A stretch of DNA of 64,000 nucleotides from a virus (IMGVR_UViG_3300042359_000853:163584-227583); one strand, 5' to 3'. Positions 8,127 to 16,791 are shown, counted from the stretch's first letter. Notes: generated by a model not told the origin, from the sequence alone. Made by a program: numbers and translations.

Positions 8127-9068
8127 TTAAATCTTGATTCCTGTCACTGGATCGTAGTTTAAAATAAGAATCTCACGACCTTTTTCTTGTGGTTTTTTTG
8201 TTGATGCGTTATTTCCACCTGAGGCAGAGGATCGATTAACTTCTTTTTCATACCACACATATTTATCTTTCGGAAGAAGCTCTTCAAGTAATGGAAAGTA
8301 ATAATAAGATAGAGACCACCTTGAAGATGTAGTTTTAAGAAGTTCTAATAACCTTCTATGTGAAGCGGGACCGAATACACCTTCAGAATCTGCACCATAC
8401 CAAAATAATCTTTTAGCATCATCTTCACCCTTTTCATTTGGTCTAAAATAAGGTGGATCTAGATATAGATAAGTTGTTGGGCTATCCCATTTTCTAATCA
8501 GAACCTCGAAATCTAGATTATTAAATTCAGTGATTGAATTTAACTTCTGCTCATATTTGCCCTCTTTAAGTTTTTTTAGAAGTGTAAGAAGTTTTAGTCG
8601 GTCTTTATCTTTTTTGTAACCATTAAACCCAGCTCCTCTTGGATAAACCGAATTGTGAGAAGATGTGATTAAAAACGCGTAGATTGCTGCTCTCTTTAGG
8701 TCAGGAATCTCGAAATCTGTAATATCCAAGAAATCATTCTTGGTATATTTGTGGTAGATAGATTTGTAAAAATCCCATTTTTTTAAGGGGTCAGTTTCTG
8801 TCGTTCTTAGAGGACCAGATAAGAACTTTTCTAGAACATCTACGAATGCATCTTTTTGAGAAGCACATTTGAAGAGATTGACTTGGTGTCTGTTTTTATC
8901 ATTGAAGATGACTTTGTCAAAGACCAACTCTGGATCATCCATGTAAGTGGCAAAGCTACCACTGAATGGTTCAATATAACAATCTATACCGGTTTTGGGA
9001 ATTTTTTTATTGATAAATTCCATAAAAACATTCGAACTCTTGCCGCCAAAAAAACTGATAATTGACAT
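8127..9068 (-). CDS. DNA adenine methyltransferase, D12/Dam class
   Basis: 313 aa N6-adenine methylase. Motif I for S-adenosylmethionine is FFGGK (6-10), followed by IEPFSGSFA. The catalytic motif IV is DPPYF (204-208). An NDKNR loop near residue 56 fits the alpha-class Dam order. It should methylate the phage genome, either to evade host restriction or to mark DNA. There is no cognate restriction gene beside it. It converges on the zinc-finger gene with 2 nt between stops. Recognition sequence cannot be read from the gene. Confidence 0.85.
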   Translation of the reverse strand: MSIISFFGGKSSNVFMEFINKKIPKTGIDCYIEPFSGSFATYMDDPELVFDKVIFNDKNRHQVNLFKCASQKDAFVDVLEKFLSGPLRTTETDPLKKWDFYKSIYHKYTKNDFLDITDFEIPDLKRAAIYAFLITSSHNSVYPRGAGFNGYKKDKDRLKLLTLLKKLKEGKYEQKLNSITEFNNLDFEVLIRKWDSPTTYLYLDPPYFRPNEKGEDDAKRLFWYGADSEGVFGPASHRRLLELLKTTSSRWSLSYYYFPLLEELLPKDKYVWYEKEVNRSSASGGNNASTKKPQEKGREILILNYDPVTGIKI

Positions 9069-9137
9069 TTTACTTTCTATATTTAATTTTTGTCTTAGTT
9101 ATAGATACTACTCCATCGAAAGTTTCACTACTTTCAT

Positions 9138-9168
9138 AAAAAAACCCAACTCTTCTGGAGTTGGGTTA
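9138..9168 (-). terminator. Terminator of the tmRNA gene
   Basis: On the minus strand AACCCAAC and GTTGGGTT form an 8-bp stem around a short loop, followed by a T-run. It begins 3 nt past the encoded CCA end of the tmRNA. It also separates the methylase promoter region from the tmRNA. Confidence 0.8.
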
Positions 9169-9170
9169 CT

Positions 9171-9520
9171 TGGTGGAGGTGCTGGGATTCGAACCCAGGT
9201 TTCTACATTTACCTAAATAATCAATCATTCACAAGCTTAGAACTCTTTTCTAAGAGAACCAACTATCGGATTTTATCGAAGAACCTTCCGAAAAAACTTT
9301 TGAGGCTATTTATAGAGTTACCTCATTCTCGGAAACGTCTAGGCTACGGCCAATCTGTTTGCCTTTAGGATGTTGTTGCGTAGGGCGAATACTAAGTCTT
9401 CAACGCTTCCTACTTCATTCGTGTTGCCACTTAAAGTTTTCATACAACTTATGAATCGGTGAGTATGATCCGATGCTTGCTTGATTACCCGAATAAATGA
9501 GTCAAAAGCCATTCACCCCC
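9171..9520 (-). ncRNA. ssrA: Transfer-messenger RNA (tmRNA)
   Basis: 350 nt. The minus-strand 5' end GGGGGUG pairs with CACCUCC before an encoded ACCA end. The third pair is G-U, the alanine identity element. A T-arm CUGGGUUCGAAUCCCAG precedes the acceptor strand. Inside is a short open frame ending ...NNILKANRLAVA then UAG at 9341-9339, preceded at 9395-9390 by UUAGUA, close to the E. coli UUAGUC resume determinant. The tag is therefore about 15 residues starting near 9386 or 9389, with a degron-like hydrophobic end. tmRNA with SmpB frees stalled ribosomes and tags the product for proteolysis. No smpB gene is seen here, so host SmpB is presumably used. Confidence 0.93.
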
Positions 9521-9529
9521 GAGTGTTGA

Positions 9530-9537
9530 TATATATA
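9530..9537 (-). promoter_or_regulatory. TATATATA promoter box of the tmRNA
   Basis: The box lies 9 nt upstream of the mature tmRNA 5' end at 9520. Because the RNA end is fixed by acceptor-stem pairing, this independently places the start about 6-10 nt after the box. Confidence 0.6.
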
Positions 9538-9555
9538 AAATCGAAAAGATAAGTT

Positions 9556-9852
9556 TTAATCAAAATTGAAAAAAACTTGAATGAATGGTTCACCAACTCC
9601 ATCCTCAAGACACATTTCTAAAACCCCATCGTATTTAGGAAAAAATCTCATCTCAATTTCATCTAGAAAATCTGTGATTTCAATAAGACGACTTATATCC
9701 TTTAATCCTGGATCATCCAAGAAGCACTGCATATAGAAACCCTCGTCTTCCCACCATACTGAATAGTTGCATATAGCGAACTCTTCAAGATAGGCTTCGA
9801 GCTCTGATAAGATCGCTTCTCTTTCAACTTCTTCCTTTTCACTCAAGGCCAT
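9556..9852 (-). CDS. Small acidic hypothetical protein
   Basis: 98 aa, acidic (many Glu and Asp), with an N-terminal helix rich in Glu and a C-terminal part with strand patterns around VWWEDEGFYMQCF. No known motif. It is the last gene of a leftward cluster that starts at 12377, and lies 5 nt after the peptidase gene. Confidence 0.6.
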   Translation of the reverse strand: MALSEKEEVEREAILSELEAYLEEFAICNYSVWWEDEGFYMQCFLDDPGLKDISRLIEITDFLDEIEMRFFPKYDGVLEMCLEDGVGEPFIQVFFNFD

Positions 9853-9857
9853 ATTGT

Positions 9858-11516
9858 TTAGTCAAATTTGAATTTTATAGTGCCGGTCTCAAATACAATA
9901 GTAGGTTTGAAACCCGTATCGTCAAAAAGTTTTTTGTAGGTTTCAAGCTCTCTTTTCACCGTTAGGATAGGAGTTTCATCTACTGGAAGCAATAGATAGA
10001 AGTTTTCATCATCGGTATAAACCTTTTTTGAGTTGAATAACCTTTGTCTTTTCATCTTCATAATCAGTGAGCCATATTTAGCTGAGATAGATGGATCTAG
10101 ACCTACTTTTCTAGCTATACGAAGATTATTCCAATTTACACCGAGAGTTGCTCTTGCTAATCTTTCGAGAAAAGAAATGTTTTGCATTTCAGTATGTGTA
10201 TGCTCTGAGAAATATCCAACAGAGATGTTTGTACATTCTGGTATAAGATCCATAAATGATGCTGAATCGGTGAACACACCGGTGTTATCTAACCTCATCT
10301 GCATACCATTCGCGTTAAGTTCATCACATAGACTTTGAGCAAAGACGTTTGAGCAACAAGTTTGAGAAAGTTGAGAAGTGATTACTGAGAAATAGTTTCT
10401 TCTATCAAAAGAAATACATTTTTTCATACCTCTAAGATGTTGTATAGTATCAAAGTTTTCAGCTACTTTACTAGATCCAATAGCCCCGCGCTCTTCACCA
10501 ATAAAGAAGTAATACACACCAGGTATTCTGTTAGCAATCATATAAAGAAGTATAGTAACACCAGCCTTATCATCAGCTCCAAGTATAGATGTTCCATCAG
10601 TTACAAAAATTTCATCTCCGTTCTCGGTATAGGAAAGAACTCTAACTGCACTTTTAGTTCTTGATGCTGTGTCAGTGTGACAAGTAAACATGGTATCAGA
10701 ATTTCCGATGACTAAGTAGTAGTTTCCCCACTGGTCCTTTTGTAGACCAGGAACAGGTAGATATTCCATGACTTCTTCTTCGTGTCCATGTGGATAAGTC
10801 TCAGTTGTAAGAGATAAGAAAGTAGATCGAACGTCTTTTGGATCATATTGAAATGGACGAACCGTTACTGGATCCCCTTTAGCTACTGAATAATATTTAC
10901 TACCATAACTAGATCCGTAACCATAAGATGTTCCGGTTCCCCAACTTTTGTTGCCACTTTTAGATGACCACGAACCCGAACCACCATACAATTCAACATC
11001 TGAACCATCGTAATAATCATAATCATCATCACGAGCACCTTTAGAAGTAGAAGTTGATCCAGAAGTTTTGCTCAAACTAGGAATAAGAGGTTTTTTCTGA
11101 ACCCAACGATTATAATAGATCAAAAAGTTCTGAACAAGGGAGTCTAATTGTTTTTTGGTGTATTTAGAAGAAAAATCCGGATTTTTACCCATGAAATATT
11201 TTAGAAGAGCACTCACACCAATCACACCGGTCTTTTCTCCAAGTACGACATCAAAATAATCAGGTGAAGTAGAGCAGTCTAAAGTTTTCAGATTTATCTT
11301 GTTTTCATACTTATCATTTTGGTGTAGATCGAAGAAAAACTCACAAACAACAATTGTTTCATCCAACGACTTTGATGTTTTATCATTAACTTTGGCTTTA
11401 TCATAGGATAAATCTGATAGATCGCCGAGCATCACCCAAAATCCATCTGTGAAATTAATTAGTGGCCCGGATTCTCCACCTTCTAACATTTCTATTTTTT
11501 CTTTTTCTTTTTGCAT
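9858..11516 (-). CDS. M20/M28-type zinc metallopeptidase with N-terminal extension
   Basis: 552 aa. The peptidase core (about 235-470) has co-catalytic zinc motifs: TCHTDTAS (H280, D282), LGADDKAG (D315), GEERG (E341, E342), SFDRR (D371) and a late SEHTHTE histidine. The GADDKAG form is typical of peptidase T/M42-like aminopeptidases. Residues 1-150 are a separate domain with no known match. Residues 150-210 are a flexible Gly/Ser/Tyr/Asp linker. A paralogue of the core is encoded at 18.2-19.3 kb. It probably trims peptides in the host cytoplasm, as there is no signal peptide. Confidence 0.8.
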   Translation of the reverse strand: MQKEKEKIEMLEGGESGPLINFTDGFWVMLGDLSDLSYDKAKVNDKTSKSLDETIVVCEFFFDLHQNDKYENKINLKTLDCSTSPDYFDVVLGEKTGVIGVSALLKYFMGKNPDFSSKYTKKQLDSLVQNFLIYYNRWVQKKPLIPSLSKTSGSTSTSKGARDDDYDYYDGSDVELYGGSGSWSSKSGNKSWGTGTSYGYGSSYGSKYYSVAKGDPVTVRPFQYDPKDVRSTFLSLTTETYPHGHEEEVMEYLPVPGLQKDQWGNYYLVIGNSDTMFTCHTDTASRTKSAVRVLSYTENGDEIFVTDGTSILGADDKAGVTILLYMIANRIPGVYYFFIGEERGAIGSSKVAENFDTIQHLRGMKKCISFDRRNYFSVITSQLSQTCCSNVFAQSLCDELNANGMQMRLDNTGVFTDSASFMDLIPECTNISVGYFSEHTHTEMQNISFLERLARATLGVNWNNLRIARKVGLDPSISAKYGSLIMKMKRQRLFNSKKVYTDDENFYLLLPVDETPILTVKRELETYKKLFDDTGFKPTIVFETGTIKFKFD

Positions 11517-11524
11517 GGTTTTAT

Positions 11525-12022
11525 TTATTTTTGATTGGTATAGTTTTTAAAACTTAATATTTTTGATTCGTTTTTGGGTGTCTCTTCAACTGATATTTTA
11601 ATAATACTTGGAAGATTTTTATACATATCGCAAAATTGATCTAGGCTATCAAAGTAGCAAAATATATATTTATGGATATCAATCTCGTCGAGAATGTATC
11701 TCACACCACCATGAAGAAGGTAACCACCCACATTCCTTCTTTTCAATAGATAACCTTTGAAATAAATTCTCTCCTTACCAAAACCACCATATCCACGTGA
11801 AAAATCATAGTGGGTAAAAGTTTTAGAAGGTTCTCCAAACTCAATACCTTTAAGATCTCCAGTAAGTAGATTTAGTTTATTTATTTCATCTTTTTCAAAG
11901 TGAGCCCTATATCTTGATTGATTAAGAAAATCAGTTATCTCAATCTCGTTGGGAAGTTCTAAAATTGTTGCATTTTTAGAGTCTTTTATCGACAAACGTT
12001 CTAAAGTAGAAATATTTTTCAT
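11525..12022 (-). CDS. Hypothetical protein
   Basis: 165 aa with mixed alpha/beta character and a YDFSRGYGGFGKERIYFKGY segment in the middle. It ends ISKILSFKNYTNQ, similar in composition to the aromatic motif found at protein starts elsewhere in the window, here at the C-terminus. It is the gene before the peptidase in a leftward cluster. No function can be assigned. Confidence 0.6.
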   Translation of the reverse strand: MKNISTLERLSIKDSKNATILELPNEIEITDFLNQSRYRAHFEKDEINKLNLLTGDLKGIEFGEPSKTFTHYDFSRGYGGFGKERIYFKGYLLKRRNVGGYLLHGGVRYILDEIDIHKYIFCYFDSLDQFCDMYKNLPSIIKISVEETPKNESKILSFKNYTNQK

Positions 12023-12047
12023 ACAGGGTATATATTATTTTCAAAAC

Positions 12048-12377
12048 TTATAAAAGTCTATTTAGTTGAGATAAACCCTGATAAATATCAATAACTCGTA
12101 GTTTTAGAACAGATTGAGTTGATGGTGATGTCATCGATTGACCTTCTCTACGAATAAAGGCAGTTATATAAACAACATCCCCTCTTTTTACTTCTTTGTT
12201 AGCTAAATCTGTATTTACTGCTATTAAGTTTTCATTGGCACCAGAAGTAGATTCTTTTTCAGGTTCTACGAAAATATCAACAATAGATTCTATTTCGATT
12301 TTACCAGAAATCTCGTCAGAATCGAGATTTAATTTTTTATCTTCTACGTCAGAAGAGAGATTTGTAAATTTCTTCAT
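12048..12377 (-). CDS. Small hypothetical protein
   Basis: 109 aa, first gene of the leftward cluster 12377-9556. It starts MKKFTNLSSD, a weak form of the aromatic start motif. The second half (VKRGDVVYITAFIRREG...KLRVIDIYQG) looks like a small beta barrel. I do not recognise it. Confidence 0.55.
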   Translation of the reverse strand: MKKFTNLSSDVEDKKLNLDSDEISGKIEIESIVDIFVEPEKESTSGANENLIAVNTDLANKEVKRGDVVYITAFIRREGQSMTSPSTQSVLKLRVIDIYQGLSQLNRLL

Positions 12378-12395
12378 TAAACAATCGGTTTTTAA

Positions 12396-12405
12396 TATAT
12401 ATATA
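12396..12405. promoter_or_regulatory. Palindromic TATATATATA box between divergent genes
   Basis: The self-complementary box sits midway between divergent ATGs at 12377 (minus) and 12423 (plus), 18 and 17 nt away. One box could drive both directions. Confidence 0.5.
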
Positions 12406-12422
12406 AAATTTAAAGGAATAAA

Positions 12423-13739
12423 ATGTCAAAATTAGTAAACTTGAACACAATCAGTGATTCAGACCAAATCGATAAGATCTTGGATTCTGATCTGATGATA
12501 TTTGAAGATGTTCAAGGATCAAAAATATTAGTTCAATGGGATGGTGAAAAATTCACGATAAAACCAAAATCTTTATCTTCAGAACCTATCAACCTAGTTG
12601 ATTTAGCTATGCAGAACTATTATAACGCGGCTTTTGACTACCTTAATTCGTTAGATAAAAGAGTGAAAACATTACTCAATAAAAAGTGGTGGTATGTTTT
12701 TGAGTATTTCTCTGATAATCAACCTGCTAATATAGCTTACACAAGAACCCCAAAAAACGGATTAGTTCTAACATCCATCATTAAAGGTCGTGATTATAAC
12801 TATACTATCGAGGAGCTTGATGAATATTCCAGACTTTTCAATGTTGATCCTCTGCCGATTATTTTTCGGGGAAGACTTTCACAAAAAACAAGAGAAGCTA
12901 TTAAATATTTTCTCAACACCTCTGAGAAAGATTTAGAATATGTTTTTGGTGAAAAATCTTTTGCTTTTTTCTTTTACAAAATACTTAACCCTAACACACA
13001 AAACTCTTTTCTGATGGAAGATGAGTTTCAAAATAATCTAGAAAAACTGATTATTAAAACACCAGATACCGAAACAACATTTGCTATCTTAAATCCACTC
13101 TATAAAAAAATATCTGATAATGGATCTACTGAATTTGTTGAAGTATATACTCTTATTTTAGTTAACTTTTTGAGTTTTTGTCAATCCGTGGATCTGAAAC
13201 GTATAAAGTTGGATGCCACCAATCGTGAAGAAGCCTATATTAGCCTAATATGTAAACTATTTAATGTGTATATGACCGAGGTTAAATCTGATGTTTTAGA
13301 TTTTGAGTTTACGATACCTCATTTTTTCAATAAAGATAAGTTTAAAATAAATCGTGAGCTTATTTCTGATGTAGCTACAAAGAATATTATCTCACAAGAT
13401 CCGAAAATAGAATATATCTTCAAAGTGGTCCTGGGATCATTCAACAGAAAAAAGAAAAAACCGATTGGTGTTTTTAATAATAATACCTTAAATCTTTTCA
13501 ATAATTTTGTAGATACTTTAGAAGCTCGTGTTGATGAGTATCTTAACAAAAAATCAGAAATAGAACTCACCAAAAAGGGTCTTCTAGATTTTAGTGATTA
13601 TTTTGATATTAAATATGATACTGATTCACAAGGTCAAGTTTATCCAGATGTCTATAAAGAGTTTGAGAAGGGAGCTGATGAGAAATCTAAAAAAGATAAA
13701 TCACCAAAAGGATTCTCAATTCCAGAAAAAAAACCTTGA
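12423..13739 (+). CDS. Putative divergent RNA-ligase-like nucleotidyltransferase fold protein
   Basis: 438 aa. The arrangement FEDVQGSKILVQWDGE (about 28-43), WWYVFEYFSDNQPANIAY (about 89-106), then PIIFRGRLS and a late KLIIKT recalls the order of motifs in phage RNA-ligase-like proteins. The adenylated lysine expected in motif I (K-x-D/E-G) is absent; the position reads V-Q-G. It is therefore either an inactive relative or another fold with similar strands. The C-terminus is Lys-rich and disordered. A weak stem-loop follows the stop. Confidence 0.5.
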   Translation: MSKLVNLNTISDSDQIDKILDSDLMIFEDVQGSKILVQWDGEKFTIKPKSLSSEPINLVDLAMQNYYNAAFDYLNSLDKRVKTLLNKKWWYVFEYFSDNQPANIAYTRTPKNGLVLTSIIKGRDYNYTIEELDEYSRLFNVDPLPIIFRGRLSQKTREAIKYFLNTSEKDLEYVFGEKSFAFFFYKILNPNTQNSFLMEDEFQNNLEKLIIKTPDTETTFAILNPLYKKISDNGSTEFVEVYTLILVNFLSFCQSVDLKRIKLDATNREEAYISLICKLFNVYMTEVKSDVLDFEFTIPHFFNKDKFKINRELISDVATKNIISQDPKIEYIFKVVLGSFNRKKKKPIGVFNNNTLNLFNNFVDTLEARVDEYLNKKSEIELTKKGLLDFSDYFDIKYDTDSQGQVYPDVYKEFEKGADEKSKKDKSPKGFSIPEKKP

Positions 13740-13758
13740 ACTTTTAATCTATAATATC

Positions 13759-13773
13759 ATACCTATTAGGTAT
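13759..13773 (+). terminator. Small stem-loop after the ligase-like gene
   Basis: ATACCT/AGGTAT with a 3-nt loop, extended by TAT/ATA pairs after one mismatch. It lies 20 nt past the stop at 13739. It is either a weak terminator or part of the left end of the IS607 element. Confidence 0.35.
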
Positions 13774-13861
13774 TATAAATAATTATATTTTTTATAGTAA
13801 AATATAGAAAAAAAGTTGAAAAAATACTACTTTACAGATTTATATTTTAATATATAGATCT

Positions 13862-14431
13862 ATGAAATATAAAGTAAGTGAATATGCTAAATTGAAAAAC
13901 GTTACCTACCGAACCGTTTGGAACTGGATAAAATCAAATAAGATAGACTATCAAACTACAAACACCGGTGGTCTGGTTATAGTTGAAGAAGATCCCAATT
14001 CAAATAAAGAGGTAGCAGTTTATGCTCGTGTTTCTTCATCAGAGAATAAAGATAATCTAGAAAGACAGAAAAATAGATTATTGGACTATTGTGCTTCTAG
14101 AGGATATAAAGTTTCTAGTATAGTAACAGAGATTGGATCTGGATTGAACGATAAAAGACCAAAATTAGAAAAAATTCTAACAAATAGATCTATAAGTATA
14201 ATTGTAGTTGAACATCGGGATAGATTATCAAGATTTGGATTTAATTATATAGAAAAACTATTAAATTCAAATGATAGAAGGATAGAGGTAATAAATGAGC
14301 CTCTTAATGAAAAAGAAGATTTAATACAAGACTTTGTATCTATAATTACTAGTTTTACCGCTAGATTGTATGGACAAAGAAGAAGTAAAAGAAGAACCGA
14401 ATTTCTTATAAAAAATCTACAAAGTGAATGA
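13862..14431 (+). CDS. tnpA: IS607-type serine recombinase TnpA
   Basis: 189 aa. An N-terminal MerR-like helix-turn-helix (YKVSEYAKLKNVTYRTVWNWIK, residues 3-24) is followed by a serine-recombinase catalytic domain with VAVYARVSSS (51-60), LERQ, and VVEHRDRLSRFG. A C-terminal basic RRSKRR segment closes it. It catalyses excision and integration of the element through a serine-linked intermediate. Length is normal and all motifs are intact, so the gene looks active. Confidence 0.93.
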   Translation: MKYKVSEYAKLKNVTYRTVWNWIKSNKIDYQTTNTGGLVIVEEDPNSNKEVAVYARVSSSENKDNLERQKNRLLDYCASRGYKVSSIVTEIGSGLNDKRPKLEKILTNRSISIIVVEHRDRLSRFGFNYIEKLLNSNDRRIEVINEPLNEKEDLIQDFVSIITSFTARLYGQRRSKRRTEFLIKNLQSE

Positions 14432-15597
14432 TCCTAGTTGAAAAGCACATAATTAGATCAGGTAAATATTTCAATCAACTAATGGAAGTTACTAGATTGA
14501 GTAAAAATCTTTATAATTCTGGTTTGTATGCTGTGAGGCAGCACTATTTTGAATACAAGAAGTTCTTAAATTATGTAAATCTTAATAATATGTTTGTTGA
14601 ACAGAAACAACAAGATTATTACAAACTACCAGCAAAGGTTAGCCAACAAACACTGAAAATGGTGGAACAAAATTTCAAATCATTTTTTGGATTACTAAAA
14701 TCTGAAAAAACTAAAAAGGTAAAAATACCTAAATATCTGGATAAAAATTCCAGTTTTTTAACAATTTGGACAAATCAAGCAGTTTCTCTCAAAAAGAAGG
14801 GTTACTTAAAGCTATCAGGAACTGATGTCTATATCAAAACAGATATTGATCATATCAATCAAGTTAGAGTTGTTCCTAGAAATAATGAGTTAGTAGTAGA
14901 GATATTATATGAAGTCCGGGAAAATGATTTAAAGAAAGATAACGGAAAATATTCATCTATAGATCTTGGCATCAATAATCTCATGACTTTATCGGGAAAC
15001 ACAACAAAACCTATTATAGTCAATGGGAAACCACTAAAATCTATTAATCAGTATTACAACAAGAAAAAATCCGAAATTCAGGGTAAATTAGAAACAATCA
15101 ACAAAACAAAAAAGAGCAAAAAATTAAATAAACTAACAAACAAAAGAAACAACAAAATAAATGATTATCTACACAAATCAAGTAAAATAATTATCAATCA
15201 TTTAGTTTCCAAAGATATATGTACTTTAATAGTTGGATACAATCAATACTGGAAACAAGAGATAAATATTGGAAAAAAGAATAATCAGAATTTTGTTTCA
15301 ATTCCCTATCTAAAATTATTAAATATGTTAGAATACAAATGTAAAAAAGAAGGCATTAACTTTGTCAAAAACGAGGAGAGTTATACATCCAAGTGCTCGT
15401 TTATAGATGGTGAGGAAATTAAAAAACATACAAAATATTTAGGTAAAAGAATAAAAAGAGGATTATTCGAGAGCGCGTCTGGTAAATTGATAAATGCGGA
15501 TTTGAATGGATCTCTAAATATTCTCAAAAAAGTAGTTGGGGAATTTCAGTACCCAATAGAGGTGTGTAGCACGCCAAAAGTTATTAATTTAGCTTAG
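14428..15597 (+). CDS. tnpB: TnpB RNA-guided nuclease (OrfB, IS607 group)
   Basis: 389 aa. RuvC-type catalytic acidic residues are all present: D179 in SIDLGINNLMTL, E278 in YWKQEIN and D358 in NADLNGSLNIL. The zinc ribbon is reduced: TSKCS keeps one Cys and the second CxxC pair is missing, a pattern I recall for this TnpB subgroup. TnpB uses an RNA made from its own 3' end to cut DNA next to a short motif matching the element's left flank, which favours retention of the element. It starts inside the end of tnpA. The frame is intact. Confidence 0.92.
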   Translation: MILVEKHIIRSGKYFNQLMEVTRLSKNLYNSGLYAVRQHYFEYKKFLNYVNLNNMFVEQKQQDYYKLPAKVSQQTLKMVEQNFKSFFGLLKSEKTKKVKIPKYLDKNSSFLTIWTNQAVSLKKKGYLKLSGTDVYIKTDIDHINQVRVVPRNNELVVEILYEVRENDLKKDNGKYSSIDLGINNLMTLSGNTTKPIIVNGKPLKSINQYYNKKKSEIQGKLETINKTKKSKKLNKLTNKRNNKINDYLHKSSKIIINHLVSKDICTLIVGYNQYWKQEINIGKKNNQNFVSIPYLKLLNMLEYKCKKEGINFVKNEESYTSKCSFIDGEEIKKHTKYLGKRIKRGLFESASGKLINADLNGSLNILKKVVGEFQYPIEVCSTPKVINLA

Positions 15598-15600
15598 AAA
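15530..15600 (+). ncRNA. Candidate omega RNA (reRNA) scaffold at the tnpB 3' end
   Basis: Two hairpins lie in the last 65 nt of the tnpB frame: UUGGG/CCCAA (15536-15540, 15552-15556) and GGUGUG/CACGCC with a 3-nt loop (15561-15575). TnpB guide RNAs normally come from just this place, with the guide read from sequence beyond the right end. The exact 3' limit is not visible. Confidence 0.4.
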
Positions 15601-15633
15601 CTTTTTCTATGGATTTCCATAAAATTAGTAGCT

Positions 15634-16791
15634 ATGAACAAGGATTATTTACTTCACCATTATCCAACCTATTTAGATAGATATTTTTCTGGGAAAACTA
15701 TAAAATTTCGAGATCAAATTTTGAAGCGTGATTATTTTGTTCATCTGATCTCTTCGCTACTTACTAAATATTATTACACTAAAGAGAACGAGTTCAAGTT
15801 GAATGCTACTATCTTAAGAGAAACTTATGGTAAGTGGTATAACTATTATATGGAATATTTAGTTCATAACGGTATTCTTATTGTTTATAAAAATCATCAA
15901 AGGGGTAGGCGGTCAAGAATCTACCAGCTCTCTATCTCTATCTTAACGAGTCCTGTAAGTAGATATCTGAATGGTGATGAGATTTTGTTGAAAAAAAGAA
16001 AAAAATGGACAGATTATAATCTCAAATCAAGTGAATCACCTATTTGTATGGAGATAAGACAAAGGTTGATAGAAGATTTATATAGCGTTCAAATACAATA
16101 TGATAAGGCTTGTTTTGAACTCTTATCAAAAGAACACCTCTCTCGAGTTGAACTTGAAAGAAATAACTTCGCGGTGGAATGTATTCGTGAAGGCGAAATC
16201 TATTTTCACTTTGATGATTATGGAAGATTTCACACACCTTTCACTATACTTCCCAAAAACGTTAGAAATAACTGCCTTACTATTCAAAATAGTGATATCA
16301 CAGAGATTGATATACCAAACTCACAGCCACTATTCCTTCTAAAACTCATTCAGATGAATAGGCACATTCCGATAGAAGAGGTAGAGTATGAACTATTCTC
16401 AGAATTAGTTAGAGATGGAGTTTTCTATAAACATCTTTCTAAAATCTCTGGAAATAAAAATGTTAAAGAAGTGAAAAAAAATGTTTTTGAGATCTTTTTC
16501 GGACATAATAATCAAAACTCTACATCTAGATTATTTTCTGGTTTTTTTCCAAGTATCTTTAATTTTCTAAGGGTCATTAAAAGGGAACGTGGTGATTACC
16601 GATGGGTTTCCCATCAACTACAAAGATTAGAATCAGATTTTATTTTCAATAAAGTTATTAAAAAAATCTATAGTAGAGATCCCAATATCAAACTATTCAC
16701 GGTTCATGATAGTATTTTTTGTAGAAAAGATAGGGTTGGGTTTGTAGATAACATCTTTATTTCAGAAATAAAAAAAGAGTTTGATTTCTAA
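15634..16791 (+). CDS. Small polymerase-like protein with PolA-type palm motifs
   Basis: 385 aa. The N-terminal part (50-105) resembles a winged helix. The C-terminal half shows three motifs in the order of family A polymerases: EIDIPNSQPLFL (motif A-like, D226), KKNVFEIFFGHN (motif B-like, Lys plus FG at 289-290) and LFTVHDSIF (motif C-like, H358-D359). It lacks the 3'-5' exonuclease and is far shorter than Pol I. It may be a minimal template-dependent polymerase or a derived relative. It lies directly right of the IS607 element, with no promoter box of the TATATATA type. Bacteroidota genomes carry proteins of this look, I believe, without known role. Confidence 0.5.
   Translation: MNKDYLLHHYPTYLDRYFSGKTIKFRDQILKRDYFVHLISSLLTKYYYTKENEFKLNATILRETYGKWYNYYMEYLVHNGILIVYKNHQRGRRSRIYQLSISILTSPVSRYLNGDEILLKKRKKWTDYNLKSSESPICMEIRQRLIEDLYSVQIQYDKACFELLSKEHLSRVELERNNFAVECIREGEIYFHFDDYGRFHTPFTILPKNVRNNCLTIQNSDITEIDIPNSQPLFLLKLIQMNRHIPIEEVEYELFSELVRDGVFYKHLSKISGNKNVKEVKKNVFEIFFGHNNQNSTSRLFSGFFPSIFNFLRVIKRERGDYRWVSHQLQRLESDFIFNKVIKKIYSRDPNIKLFTVHDSIFCRKDRVGFVDNIFISEIKKEFDF

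Larger units (their letters stand above)
13862..15597 (+). mobile_element. IS607-family insertion sequence (tnpA-tnpB)
   Basis: A serine-recombinase tnpA overlaps tnpB by 4 nt (ATGA), the standard IS607 order. The coordinates given are the coding core. True ends are not definable, because the family has no terminal inverted repeats and no target duplication. They should lie in 13740-13861 on the left and 15598-15633 on the right. The insertion falls between two intact phage genes and seems to disrupt neither. Confidence 0.85.

Noticed and set aside
9171-9247. Ordinary tRNA gene suggested by the T-arm and CCA
   Set aside because: No anticodon arm or D-arm at tRNA distance; the 5' acceptor strand is 350 nt away with a tag frame between, which defines tmRNA.
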